A stretch of DNA of 25,590 nucleotides from JALNXF01 sp964555845. Lineage in GTDB: Bacteria > Patescibacteriota > Gracilibacteria > BD1-5 > UBA2023. Shown here in pieces: positions 7,973 to 18,900 of the stretch. A model generated the notes under the pieces. It made no database searches, had not been told where the DNA came from, and was given only the letters and a program-made list of their open reading frames with translations. The stretch lies in the NCBI GenBank assembly GCA_964555845.1, contig CAZKUA010000012.1, forward strand, positions 1-25,590, read 5' to 3'. Numbering within the stretch: the stretch's first letter is position 1; every line of letters starts with the position of its first letter. The translations under genes were made by a program, and so were the position numbers.

Positions 7973-9301
7973 CTAAATCATCTTAATTAAATCTTCAATT
8001 CTCTTAATTTCTATAATTTCGGTGTTTTTTAATTTTGTAGTCGATATTTTGGAATTATGGGGAATTACAATTTTTTCGAAACCGAGTTTTGAGGCTTCTT
8101 CTACTCTTTTTTGGATGTTAAATACATTTTTAATAATTCAAGTCAAAGATATTTCTCAGATAAATATAGTTTTGCTGAGGGCTTTTCATTTTTTTGAAGA
8201 AATAATAGCGGCAATTGTAGCAAGATCTATTCAGGGCTCGGCTATAGAAAGTCATCTTGAGATATTTACATAAACATCATAACTATCAAGTTTGATATCA
8301 GAGAATTTTGTAATAACAGCTATTAGTAAATCAAGTTTTCAAGATTGAATTCAGCGAGATGAACGTTTTGGATAACCAAATTTTGTATAAGTTGTAAGAG
8401 CTTCTATCTCAATTAATATCGGACGATTTCACTCTAGTGTCATCGCAATAGCTGATCCACTTATATCTTGATTTTCCGAATTTATAAATTCAAGTCACGG
8501 ATTTTTTAGGTCTTGTAGCCCAGATTCTGTCATGGTAAAAAGTCAAACTTCATCTGTTGGTCCGAATCTATTTTTAAAAGTCCTGAGAATTCTATAATTT
8601 TCATATTTACTTCATTCTATAAAAAGCACAGTATCAACGAGATGTTCAAGAGTTTTTGGCCCAGAAATAGATCAATCTTTTGTAACATGTCAGATTAAAA
8701 TAACTGATTTTTTTGTTCTTTTAGAAAATTCCATCAAAGTTTCTGTGATATATCTAATTTGATTTATACTTCCTGAAGTTGTGCCAATTACATTTGAATA
8801 AATTACACTAATTGAGTCAATAATAATAAGTGATGAATTTTCTTTTTCGAGAGTTGCCAAAATATCCTCAAAATCATTTGAATTAAAAATTCTTACATTC
8901 TCATTTTTTATATTTAGTCTTTTTGCCCTATCTGAGATCTGGTAAATATTTTCTTCTCCAGAGACGTAAAGTGCGGTTTGATTTTCCTTTGAATACCAGC
9001 AAGCAATTTGCAAAGCTAGAGTTGATTTACCAATTCCTGGCTCACCTGAGAGTAAAATAAGACTTCCAGGAGTGAGTCCGTAACCTAGTACATTATTTAA
9101 TTCCTCACTTTCTAGCTTTATTTTAGCGACTTCATGACTTGAGTTTACAAATCAAAATACTTCTTTAGCACTTGATTTTGCTTTCTTGCCTCATCTTTTA
9201 TTTATCTCCTCAATTTCCTCGTAAGTATTCCAAGCCTCACAAGTTGCACATTTTCCAATCCATTTTGGTGATATATTACCACATTCTCTACATTTAAACA
9301 T
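7973..9301 (-). CDS. radA: DNA repair protein RadA/Sms
   Basis: RecA-like, hexameric DnaB-type helicase that promotes branch migration in recombinational repair. At 442 aa it is near the normal 450. Visible are the N-terminal zinc finger C4-REC-C7...C18-AT-C21, Walker A GEPGIGKST at residues 86-94, Walker B LIIIDSISV, the RadA-specific KNRFG motif near residue 245, and a C-terminal Lon-protease-like domain (VNISRGLSIAEPGIDLATIAAI). Both TGA and GGN glycines are used, for example in KRGG and FGFVN. It follows the ZIP-like gene by 10 nt, so the two are cotranscribed. The start ATG at 9301 is right before the zinc finger, as in other RadA proteins. Confidence 0.96.
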
Positions 9302-9311
9302 AAGCTTTAAA

Positions 9312-10025
9312 TTAAAATTCTAAAAATTTAGCTAGACTTGTTACAATTATTCAAATTAGAAAAAATATAATAACCGAATTTCTATTTTTTGAATTTTTGT
9401 GAATTGTAGGGAGTAAATCTGAAGCTCAGATATAAAGTAAACTACCTCCAGAAATGGCTAAAAATAGGGAAGTATAGAATTCACTTCATACTCAAGATAA
9501 AAATAAAAAACTTCCTATAAATCAAAGGGGTGCCGATAGAGCAAATAAAATCATCATAAAAGTTTGGATTTTTTTGGTAAAATTTGAATGCCTCAAAAGT
9601 GAAGAAATCGAAACCGAAACTGGAATCTGGTGAATTGCAACTCAAGCTAAAATTATATATCACAAATTAGAATTACTTAAATATCAAGCTCAAATCCCTA
9701 TTCAATCAAAAAAAGTGTGTACAAAAAGTGCAATCCAGGAAACTATTGAAATATTGTGATAATGACATTCATGCTCCACACAACTATGCACCATTAAAAA
9801 ATTTTCAATAAAATAGATAAGTATGAAACCTATAATAAAAGCAAAAACCATTTTTTCATTTAATTTAATACTTTCGGGCATTATATGGACTATACTTATT
9901 GAAATCATAACTCAGGCACCGAGTGATATTATATTTTCTAATATTTTTTTCTCGATTTTTGGATTATGGGTTATAATAAGCCCAGAGAGACTGATTATGA
10001 AAAGTATTAATATTGATATTGCCAT
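9312..10025 (-). CDS. ZIP-family divalent metal transporter with altered metal site
   Basis: 237 aa, about eight hydrophobic segments, an inner-membrane protein. The ZIP layout is seen: an early MISISIVHIMPES helix, a His-rich loop HSCVEHECHYH between helices 3 and 4, helix 4 with HTFFDGIGIGAG and helix 5 with HQIPVS. Canonical ZIP helices carry HN..D and HEIPHE. Here the Asn is Thr, both Glu of helix 5 are replaced (Gln and Ser) and its second His is Val. Part of the binuclear site is lost, so substrate or transport mode may differ. It is the first gene of a two-gene operon with radA. A dispersed 55-bp repeat lies 15 nt upstream of its ATG. Confidence 0.8.
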
Positions 10026-10039
10026 AATATAAAAAGTAT

Positions 10040-10190
10040 TTTATAAGTAAATAGACCCATTCGACTCCACTTCGTTTCGCTCAGGGTGACGAAACTTGTA
10101 GTTTTCGTTTCGCTCAGGGTGACGATGAACTATACTTCTTCGTCATTCTGAGTTCCTTTCCTTTGTCATCCTGAGCGTAGTCGAAGGATC
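10040..10190. repeat. Composite REP-like repeat region (includes 55-bp repeat copy 2)
   Basis: 10040-10094 is identical to 3042-3096. A 22-bp part (TTCGTTTCGCTCAGGGTGACGA) is repeated in direct orientation at 10071-10092 and 10104-10125. An inverted, diverged copy (GTCATCCTGAGCGTAGTCGAAGGATC) closes the region at 10165-10190, so the whole could fold back. It fills the space between the start of the ZIP-like gene and the end of recR. Confidence 0.85.
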
Positions 10191-10197
10191 TTTTAAA

Positions 10198-10788
10198 TTA
10201 ATTCCTTCATTTAAAGGCGTTAATAAGTGTAATTTCGTCGGCGTATTCTATGTAACCGGAATTTGGGAGTCATTTTGAGAGGCGAGTTATTTTTATATTT
10301 TTATCATTTATATTTTCTTTTATATACATTGTCGTGGCTTCTCATTCTATATTTGGATTTGTGGCGATGATGATTTCTCAAAATTTTTCATTTTTGATTT
10401 TTTCAAATAATTCTCCAAATTTTAGATCACTAGCTAGAACTCAATTAATTGGTGAAATAGAACCACCAAGAATATGATATTTTCATTTAAAAATATGAAG
10501 TTTTTCAATGCTTATCATATCTAAATAATCTTCTACAACACAGAGAATTGAATTGTCTCTCATAGTGGATGAGCATATTTCACACTCATCACTATCTTTG
10601 TCTGTATATCCAAAACAAATTTTACATTCCTTAATTTCACTTTGAATTTTATCTAGGCTAGTTCAGAAATTTTTCAGGTAATTTGGATTAGATTTTAATA
10701 AAAAAAAGGCTAGTTTTGTAGCGGATTTTTCTCATATTCACGGCAAAAACGAGATTATATCTATAAGGCGTTTTAGTGTTTCTGGCAT
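10198..10788 (-). CDS. recR: Recombination mediator protein RecR
   Basis: Ring-forming partner of RecO/RecF that loads RecA onto SSB-covered gaps. 196 aa, the normal size. Helix-hairpin-helix FLPGIGEKSATKLAFFLL lies near the N-terminus, a four-Cys zinc finger (CKICFGYTDKDSDECEIC) at about residues 54-71, then a Toprim domain with VVEDYLDMISIE and GGSISPINGV, and the C-terminal GLPNSGYIEYADEITL that closes the Walker-B-like region. The protein ends in FKGRN. TGA glycines occur at conserved positions, including GIGEKS. It is monocistronic on the minus strand, with a repeat cluster directly after the stop. Confidence 0.95.
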
Positions 10789-10852
10789 AAGACAAATTAT
10801 TTTTTATGATTTTCAGGATTATACTAAAAACTCCAAAAAAACAAATTAATAT

Positions 10853-10879
10853 TTGACTTTAAAATTTAAAAATTAAAAT
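10853..10879 (+). promoter_or_regulatory. Weak candidate promoter for the RlpA-like gene
   Basis: TTGACT at 10853-10858 and TAAAAT at 10874-10879 with a 15-nt spacer. A palindromic repeat lies between it and the gene, so the transcript leader would carry that hairpin. Confidence 0.35.
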
Positions 10880-10889
10880 GCATGTTATT

Positions 10890-10916
10890 GTCATTCCCGC
10901 GAAGGCGGGAATCTAC
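10890..10916. repeat. GTCATTCCCGC palindromic repeat, single hairpin
   Basis: ATTCCCGC (10893-10900), loop GAAG, GCGGGAAT (10905-10912). The flanks GTC and CTAC match the copy at 1062-1088; only the 4-nt loop differs. Confidence 0.85.
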
Positions 10917-10936
10917 ATTATATTAATTTTATTTTT

Positions 10937-12304
10937 ATGTGCAGTGAAACAAGTGCCCTTGGGGCAAAAAAATTTATTTGATTAATTTTAATTTTTCTTT
11001 TCTCTGTTTCTCACGCAAACAATGACAACTTTATAAATAAAATAAATTTATCTAATAATAAGGTAAGTTATATTTACAATAAAATTGCTGATAAATTAGA
11101 TAAAAATATTACCTTAAATAAAGATAATTTTAAAGAAGATGATTTAAATATTTTAAAGCAAGAAATCAATATATTTAATGAAAATTTTAAAAATCTTCAA
11201 GAAAATGTAGAAGATAAAGATAGAACTAATTGAAAAATAAATATTGAAAATATTAAAGCCTCAATTAATAAAATAAATTCTTTAATTACAGAAAAAAAAC
11301 CAAAATTCAAGACTATAAAAAATAAATTAGATAAAATTGAAATTCAAAAAAATAATAAGGAATTAAAATGAAAATATTGAGAGTTAATGTATTATAATGA
11401 CAGTTTTGAGGGAAAACATACTTCTGCTTGAAATATTTTTTCTCAAGAATTTTTCTCAGCTGCAAAATGTGGCACTCCACTCAATACTTTAACTCAAGTA
11501 ATTTTAAATCAAAAAAGTCTTTTAATTAAAGTAAATGATAGACCAAGTTGTTCTCGCTTTCCGAATTTAATTGATTTATCTACAAATGCTTTTGACCCGC
11601 TTTACAGACGTTATGCCGGAAAACAAAAATGAGAATATATTGAGCTTCAAGCCATAGGTAAGGATTATTACAAAAGATATATTCCAGTGAATTTTTTCAA
11701 AAATGCCGGAATTTCAGTTTCTCTAAAAACTCCAAATTCATTTATTTGAAATGAGACTTTTAATTTAATTTGAAATAGTCCTAAAACTCTATCTTATCTT
11801 AATTTAACTCTTATTTCCCCAAAATCTGAAAAAACAATTTACTCAAAAAAAGATCTAAAATGAGGTTTTTTATTTTCAATTCCACTTAACCAAATTTGAA
11901 CTTATAGAATTAGTTTTAGTTCTCCATTTTGAACTTCTCCTGAATTTGAGATTTATAATTTTTCTCCATTAATTCTTAATTGAAAAAAACTTTTTCCAAA
12001 TACTGACAATATATCTTTATTAAGCGAAATCCAAATACTAAATGAGCCCGCAGAAACCGAGAAAAATAGACTGAGATTTGTTATCTGAAATAACAATGTA
12101 AATTCAATTCATTTCTCTCAAGACTCAAAAAATCTAGATTTTTATTCTGTCTGAGATATAGTAATTTTTGAGGATTCTCTAAATATTTTTGACTCAAGCA
12201 AACCCATAAAAATCCAAGCCTTTTCCTCAAAAACCCTCACAAATTTTTCACTTGATTCTTACTCTTTACCAGTTAAAATTTTTTCTGGAGAGTTTGTGAG
12301 ATAA
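10937..12304 (+). CDS. Secreted protein with RlpA-like double-psi beta-barrel domain
   Basis: 455 aa. A signal peptide is visible: basic KK at 11-12, hydrophobic FIGLILIFLFSV, cleavage after SHA27. Residues 28-140 are Lys/Asn/Glu-rich helices, probably a coiled coil. About 146-245 match the RlpA/expansin-like barrel: GELMYYNDSFEGKHTSAG (like ASWYG..F.G..TANGE), FSAAKCGTPL (like LTAAHKTLPF), the catalytic-type VNDRPS and PNLIDLSTNAF. The residue usually His in AAHK is Cys-containing AKCG. About 250-455 are beta-rich and unassigned. RlpA proteins cleave or bind peptidoglycan glycan strands, so an envelope-acting role is likely. The next genes are a toxin-antitoxin pair and a giant secreted protein. 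Confidence 0.85.
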
Positions 12305-12306
12305 AT

Positions 12307-12333
12307 TTGATTTTTTTGGAAAAAAGATAGAAT
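12307..12333 (+). promoter_or_regulatory. Weak candidate promoter for the toxin-antitoxin pair
   Basis: TTGATT at 12307-12312 and TAGAAT at 12328-12333 with a 15-nt spacer. The following TGATAATTTATTAATCA (about 12342-12358) is a partial palindrome that could serve as an autoregulatory operator. Confidence 0.3.
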
Positions 12334-12366
12334 ATAGATATTGATAATTTATTAATCATCTTAAAT

Positions 12367-12516
12367 ATGCAAGTAGCTATAAAACAAGATAAAATAGTAG
12401 AAAAATATACGAGTGATACTTTAACTTTTGAAGAATTACAAGAACTACAAAAAATCAAAAAAGATATTTTATCTTGAGATTTTTATACTTTTAATGAAGT
12501 TTTTGATGAAGTATAA
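12367..12516 (+). CDS. Putative short antitoxin of a RelE/ParE-type module
   Basis: 49 aa, unusually short. The sequence has a helical middle (TLTFEELQELQKIKKDIL) and an end FYTFNEVFDEV, like the C-terminal toxin-wrapping part of RelB/StbD-type antitoxins. The N-terminal DNA-binding half normally present is missing or reduced to about 15 residues. An in-frame TAG at 12328-12330 with no ATG between it and 12367 excludes a longer ATG-initiated form. Its last 11 nt overlap the toxin start, the usual sign of translational coupling. Identification rests on the partner and the C-terminal pattern. Confidence 0.7.
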
Positions 12517-12769
12517 TATTATTTTTAGTAAAAACTTTAAGAAAAAGTTAAACTCATTTGATTGAGGATATAAAGAAAAAATAAAAAAGAATTTTTATTT
12601 AATGAGTTTATGACTATTTCAAGAATTAGACATTAAAGAATTATCACCAAAATGAAATAACTTATATAGATTAAGAGTATGAAAATATAGAATAATATAT
12701 GAAAAACAAGATTTAAATTTAATAATATTAGTTCTAGATATTTGAAGTAGATGAGATATATACAAATAA
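12506..12769 (+). CDS. RelE/ParE-superfamily toxin
   Basis: 87 aa, the normal size for this superfamily. The N-terminal strand-helix MKYNIIFSKNFKKKLNSF is followed by the conserved core of RelE-like proteins: ELSPKGNNLYRLRVGKYRIIYEKQDLNLIILVLDIGSRGDIYK, with the LRVG.YRIIYE strand pair and the terminal G.R...Y. RelE members cut mRNA in the ribosome and ParE members poison gyrase. The R-Y-R basic residues and the terminal GSRGDIY favour the RelE side but do not settle it. Six or more TGA glycines are used, including the one in LRVG, so the gene fits the host code and is not a fresh import. It overlaps the antitoxin by 11 nt and ends just before a terminator. Confidence 0.88.
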
Positions 12770-12797
12770 TTCTAAAATCACCCAATTTCAAATCCAT

Positions 12798-12823
12798 AAA
12801 TCCACCGCAAGGTGGATTTTTTT
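12798..12823 (+). terminator. Rho-independent terminator of the toxin-antitoxin operon
   Basis: Stem AAATCCACC/GGTGGATTT of 9 bp closed by a GCAA tetraloop (GNRA type) and followed by a T-run to 12823. Confidence 0.9.
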
Positions 12824-12862
12824 CTTCTCAACATTTCCCTCCAAAAAAACTCCAATAAATAG

Positions 12863-12890
12863 TTGCAAACTTGGAGAAATATGATATATT
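12863..12890 (+). promoter_or_regulatory. Candidate promoter of the giant gene
   Basis: TTGCAA at 12863-12868, a 16-nt spacer and TATATT at 12885-12890, preceded by the extended TG at 12882-12883. It lies 26 nt upstream of the ATG at 12917. The same boxes and spacing are seen at 3152-3179. Confidence 0.5.
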
Positions 12891-12916
12891 GGGAGTAATA
12901 AAAAAATTTTAAAAAA

Positions 12917-15900
12917 ATGGTGAAGAAATTTAAGTATTATAAGTATTCAAGACTACAAAGATTAGTATCTTATTTTTTGATATTTTCCTTGTTATTTTTA
13001 AACACTTTTCATTTTGATTTCTTATCTACTACAAAGGCAGAGGCTACTTCAAATTTTTGAATTGTATCAATTGTAGTGGATGAGGATACTTACAGTAGTC
13101 TAGGGAATTTAATTTCAAATAAAATAGATAGATATGCTGCAGATATTCAGGGCAAATTAAAGGATTACAAGGTTATAATTATTAAAATTAAAAGAGATGA
13201 AAGTCCTTATAAAATAGCTAAATTAAATGAGAAGTTATATTATGAGGGAAGTGATGGATTATCACAACTCGCTTGAACTATTTTGGTTTGAAAAGTGCCA
13301 ATTCCTGTAATTCATAAGGATTCTAAGACTTTTTTGAGTGTTTATCCATACATTGATTTTAATGAAAAAAATTTTGTATATGACACAACAAAGGGCTATT
13401 ATGAGGCTACACAAAGCAATATTACAGACCCAAATCCAGAAATTTGGCATTCTATAATTTCTCCAAATACTGGGAATGAGTCAGATGATATTTCTAAATT
13501 AAAAGATTTTTTTGATAAGGATCACGATTTTTATTTAAGTCAGTGAGCTTTCAGTGCCTCACTTTCTGAACCGTATGTTTTTTATTTTGATTCTCTTAGA
13601 GATAATTTAACTTTTCAAGATTCTAATTGGAAAGCCTATTTAAACTACTTAAATAATCTAGAGGATATTTCCTATAACAGATTTACAAAATATTTAGCGA
13701 AGCAAATCCAAAATTCTGCGATGCTTTTATCAAAAGGTGAAATAACATGAGCACTCAGTGGTTCTCTAAATCCTGAGTTAGCAGCTAGTTTAGCGAGTTC
13801 TGATTCTTTGATGGATTTTGATAGTGTTCCAGATTCTCAGGCAAAAAATATTATTAATGGTGCTATAAAGCAGTTTTTTGCTATTTTTAATGAGAAATAT
13901 ATCGGAGATATCTTAAAATATGTCTATGACACTGGAAGATATTGAACTACAAATAATGTGAGAGTGGATACTCCTGCCATCCTGATAGCGAAAAGAGATA
14001 ATTTTATGAAAAAAACTCTAAAAGATGTAAACAAAATTTTTGAGGATAAAATAGATAATCTGGTGAAAAATTGATTATCAAGAAATCTGGCACTTCCCAC
14101 AAAAGTCCAAGAAAAATTAGTTGAATATCCGCCTCGTTGTGTGGATGAATTTTGAGAACCACTAACATCACAAGTATGAAAAATAGTTTCAGACCATACA
14201 ATTGAAAATTATTTTTACGGTAAAATTGCAAGTAGTGTAACTTCTACCTCTGATTGTAGTATTTTTAGATGAACTAAAAGAGCGACTGATGATAAGTGAG
14301 TTCTAGCTGAATATAACAGAGCTTACAATATTAACAATATCCAAAAAGACATTGATTTTTTATGAGTTTCTCCAAATTCAATTGTAAAATGTATGTGAGG
14401 ATGATCCCCAAAAACCCAGAATTGGTGAGGAAATACTCCACTTAATCTTGATATTGCTGGGAATTTAGCTAGTTCTTTTAATCTTAAGACAAATGATTAT
14501 AGAAAATCATTAATTCCACTCTTTGATCTAGCCGGATGAAAACAAGTTTGATATAATAGCTCCACTGACAATCAAGACAACGTATTTGATGCAGCCTGAA
14601 AAGTAATTGAAACTCTTTCTCCAAAATCTTGTATTAATTTTAATTTTATTCAGACTTCTGGATTTAATACAATTGAATGATCTCACATAGATGATACTCC
14701 AGTTTATGATTGTATTACAGATAAGACAGTTTATTGAAATTGATCTACTTTTGAGAGTCTATTAAAAAAAGAATGAAGCGGGGCCGTATATTATAATAGT
14801 AGTTCTCTTCCACACAATATTTATGTAAACTTAGATTGAGTAGAAAAATTTACTAATTTAGATGCCCCATATTGTAAAACAAGAGTTGAATCTTATTATT
14901 CATTTAAAAAAATTCCATGATTTGTTGAGCATAAATCTCCAACTGATGCGGAGTATTGAGCGACACTCGGTAGTATGATGTCAATATCTTTAGCATCTGA
15001 TAAGAATAGATATATTGATTTTATGAGTGCCAAGTGAAATTTATCTAAAATAGTTTATCCAAATTTTTATAGAATAAATATCGCAAATGAGCTGGATGTT
15101 AGTTATGACACAGTAAAAGCTAAAATAAAACAATTATTAGATACAAAAACCGCTGAAATAAATGCCTTAATAAACACTCAAAATCCAAGCTCGCTCTCTT
15201 GATCTGATAAAACTATTTATGATTTACTGAAAAATTGAACTTACCCAGCATCGATTGATTTATATAGTATTTTATCATCAAATGATGTGTTATTTGATGA
15301 ATTAATTAAAAGTGTACTTTGGTATAATTTAAGAAGTCCAACTTCAAAATACAAATATATCCTAGAGCATTATCTTGATATTACTGGAAAATCTCTATCA
15401 CTTGAACCAAATCATAAATCAGATTATGAAATTGCATATTTGTGATGAGTTTGAGATGCAAAAAATATGTATGTGAAACTTGAAACAAACAAAACTGTAC
15501 CAAGCGATATTGATGCAATTAAACAAAAAGTTCAAAAATACAACAATACACTCACTTGAATGAAAGTGGTTAGTAAAGATGGAAGTGAGCCACTTTTTAA
15601 GTGTTGACCGGCCTGATGAGTTCCATTGTCAGAGTGGTTTTGAGCAATTCAGTGTTGGCTTAAATCTCTTGTACCACCAATTATTATTTCAAGCTGACAA
15701 TGTAATACTTCAACTATTTGACTCGGAAATTGAGATGTACTAATGGATTCAAGTTATTTACAGGATTTAAATAAAAACTGAATTACAGATGCAGCTGAGT
15801 TAATTCAAGATTGAGAAATTTCTTTAACTTCTGATAAAAGTATTTACAACTATAATGCAACTGTAAATCTGGAGGCAAAACTAATTTCTTCAAAAGCACT

Positions 15901-18900
15901 TGGAAATAAATTAATTTGAGTTGATAATAGCTCTTTAGTGTCATTTGATATAATTAGAATTGATGATGTTTCTACAAAAACTAAAACTACAGTTTATAAC
16001 AAAAATTCTAGTAATACATCATTATCTGATACTTCTAATATTGACTCATATATTTCATTTTCTTCACAGAAAATAAGAGTAAATTCCTGAGTTGCAAAAT
16101 ATGAGTTTAGGTCAAAACAGAAAAATGCAGATATATTAGTTAAGGCTTCTATATCTACTTTGGATAAGGATTGAAAAATAGTAGTTTCAAAGGAATCAAA
16201 TATTTTATCAATAAAAATTAGATGAGATTATTTAGATATTGTTTCAAAAAAATGAGATGATACAACAAGTAGAATTGAGGCCGGAGACACTGTAATTTTT
16301 GAAATTTCTAAAAGAGATAAACTCTGAAGTGTAGTCACTTTGTCAAATAATATTTCTCTAAATGTATATGATAATCTTTCAAAAGAGCTTATCTATAACG
16401 AAGAGAAGATTAATTCTACAAAAGACGGAGACTCACTTAAATTTATTTTTAAAAATAATTTACTTAAAAAATCAGGAGTTTATAATTTCTCATTTACTGA
16501 TAGCGAACAAATAATTTGAGAAACGGAATTGACTGTAGCATGAGCAAAATTAAAGACTATTAAGGCAATTCCTGCATCAAATATTTTCGTAAAATGAAAT
16601 GAAAATACAATTTATGTAGAACTTTTAGATGAATTCTCTAATATTTTAAAATGAGATTTATATAATCTTAAAGCTGAGGTAACTAGCTGAAAATGATATT
16701 TTAGTTCTTGAGGAACAACTGAAGAAAAAAATATTTTAGAATGATTTTCATATTTTACGCTTAAATCAGATGAGGCCTCAAATATAAATATCAAAATTAC
16801 CGCAAAAAATATAAACTCAACTCTGGAATATAACTTGCCTAATCCAATAAAAGTAATAAATAGTGCTACTGCAACTGTAGAAATGGATAACAGAAATAAT
16901 TTAGTTGTTGGAACTGGATCTTATAATACAAAGATTATTGTTCGCGATGAAGCTTGAAATAAAATTAATGATTTTTCTGGAGTCGCATATCTTGATTTTC
17001 CAGCGGTTTCCTGAGTTTTTAGTTCTAATTCAGTCAAAATCACTAATTGAGAAAGTGAACTAGTCCAATTCAAACCAAATTTTGTAGCTTGAAAAAATCT
17101 AAAAATTTGAGTTACAATTCCGGGAATTCCTGAAGTAACTGGAAATATAATAAATATCCTACCAGATGTGCCGATGAGTGTGGAGCTATCTACCTCAAAT
17201 GATAAAATAGAAGCAAAAATTTGAGAGAAAACTTCTGTAAAAGCAACTTTATACGATAGATATTCAAATGTTGTATATAACGCAGTTAGCCAAAAAATTA
17301 ATTTTGAAATCAAGGAGGAATACAAAAATTATATTAATTTTTCTTGAAGTTATTTAAAAGAAGTTCCAGTAATTAATTGAGAAGCAACACAAGAAGTTAA
17401 CTCTTCTTCAATTCCAGGTCAAGCTTACATTATCGCGACAGTTACACCAGATTTGAGTGCTAATAGTTTTACTTTTAATGATAAAAATTGAGCTTCAATA
17501 ACACTTAACTGAATTTCACAAAATGCAGTACAAATTGATACTTACTATTTTTTCAACAAGGAAAAACTTGATAATATTAAATATAATTCACTCTACACTG
17601 TGCTTCTTGGGTCTTCTTATTGAGACGTTACAACGCAATGATATTTGTGAGGAGAAATTATTTTTAATAAGGATTCAAGATCTCTTGCTGTTACTTCTCT
17701 AATAAATGATCCAAGTTTAAAACAAGTAGTTTTTGGATTTACTCCAGGTTGAAAATATAGCGAAAATAGTGACTCAGATAACCTAGATTTTTCTCTAGAA
17801 AAAGATATTTGAAACTCAGGTGGTAAGACTTATATATCTTTTTATGATAGTGTTTATAAGGATATGATAGCCAAAATGTGGCTTAATTTTGACCAAAATA
17901 CTGGGCTTTATAGTTGTAATAATTGAGATGGCGATATTTCATCTTGTGAAATTGGAACTTCTAATTCTTCAATATTACTGAAATGAACGAGCACTACTAA
18001 TTCTATAAAAATATGAGAAGATTTATATTTAAAAAATGGCACAACAAATTTAATTAAAATAACTAAAACTGGAGTTATTGAAAAAGATCCAAGTGTTACT
18101 TTGGAGCTTGATAAAGCTACAGCTTGAAATTTACTCTGAATAAAAGTAATAAGTAACGATAAATTAATTTGATATATTTGAGCTAAATTTATCTCTAATA
18201 ATATTAATTTATATAGCTGAAATTTCTCACAACCTTGACTATATTTAGAGATAGTTTCACCAAAATATTCTTTCTCAAATTCGTATCTTTGAGTTTCTAC
18301 CGCTTGATCTAAATGAATTTCAGTTTATAAGAGAGATTTTGAAAATAATAAAATAGATTCAAATCTTGTGTGACCAAAAAAATGATTAGAATATTACACC
18401 GAAGAGTTAGGAATTGGATGGTGAAAAGAAAATAAAATTCTTCTAGAATTTGCCTGATGAAATACGGTCGGGTCTTCTACAAAATATTATCAAAGTTATT
18501 CTACGGTTAATTTATGAGACCCAGTTGTTAGCTTACCAGTCAAAAAAGATATAAATTCAGATTTTGATAAAGCTATTTGAACTCGTATTTTTGAGGAGAA
18601 ATGAGAGAAAATGGAAACATACAAAAAGTTTGATTTTAATTGAGATTCTCTTGATGATATTGTTGTATTTTTTGAATCCGGTAAAATAGAACTTCTCGCA
18701 AATTACAATTGAAATTTTAAAGATTTATGATATTTAGCTTATATTGCTGATGCTTGAAAATGAAGAAAATGAGTTTGAGATTTCTCTGGAGATACTTTTG
18801 ATGATATTGTAATGACGGACTCTAATTCTAAGCTAATCCTACTTGAGAATAAAAATTCCAAATTTGAAAGAAAGAAATTAAAAGTTATAGATGAATCTTG

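Noticed and set aside
16921..17325. 134-aa minus-strand frame
   Set aside because: Antisense to the beta-rich part of the giant gene, with hydrophobic composition typical of the complement of Asn/Lys-rich coding DNA.
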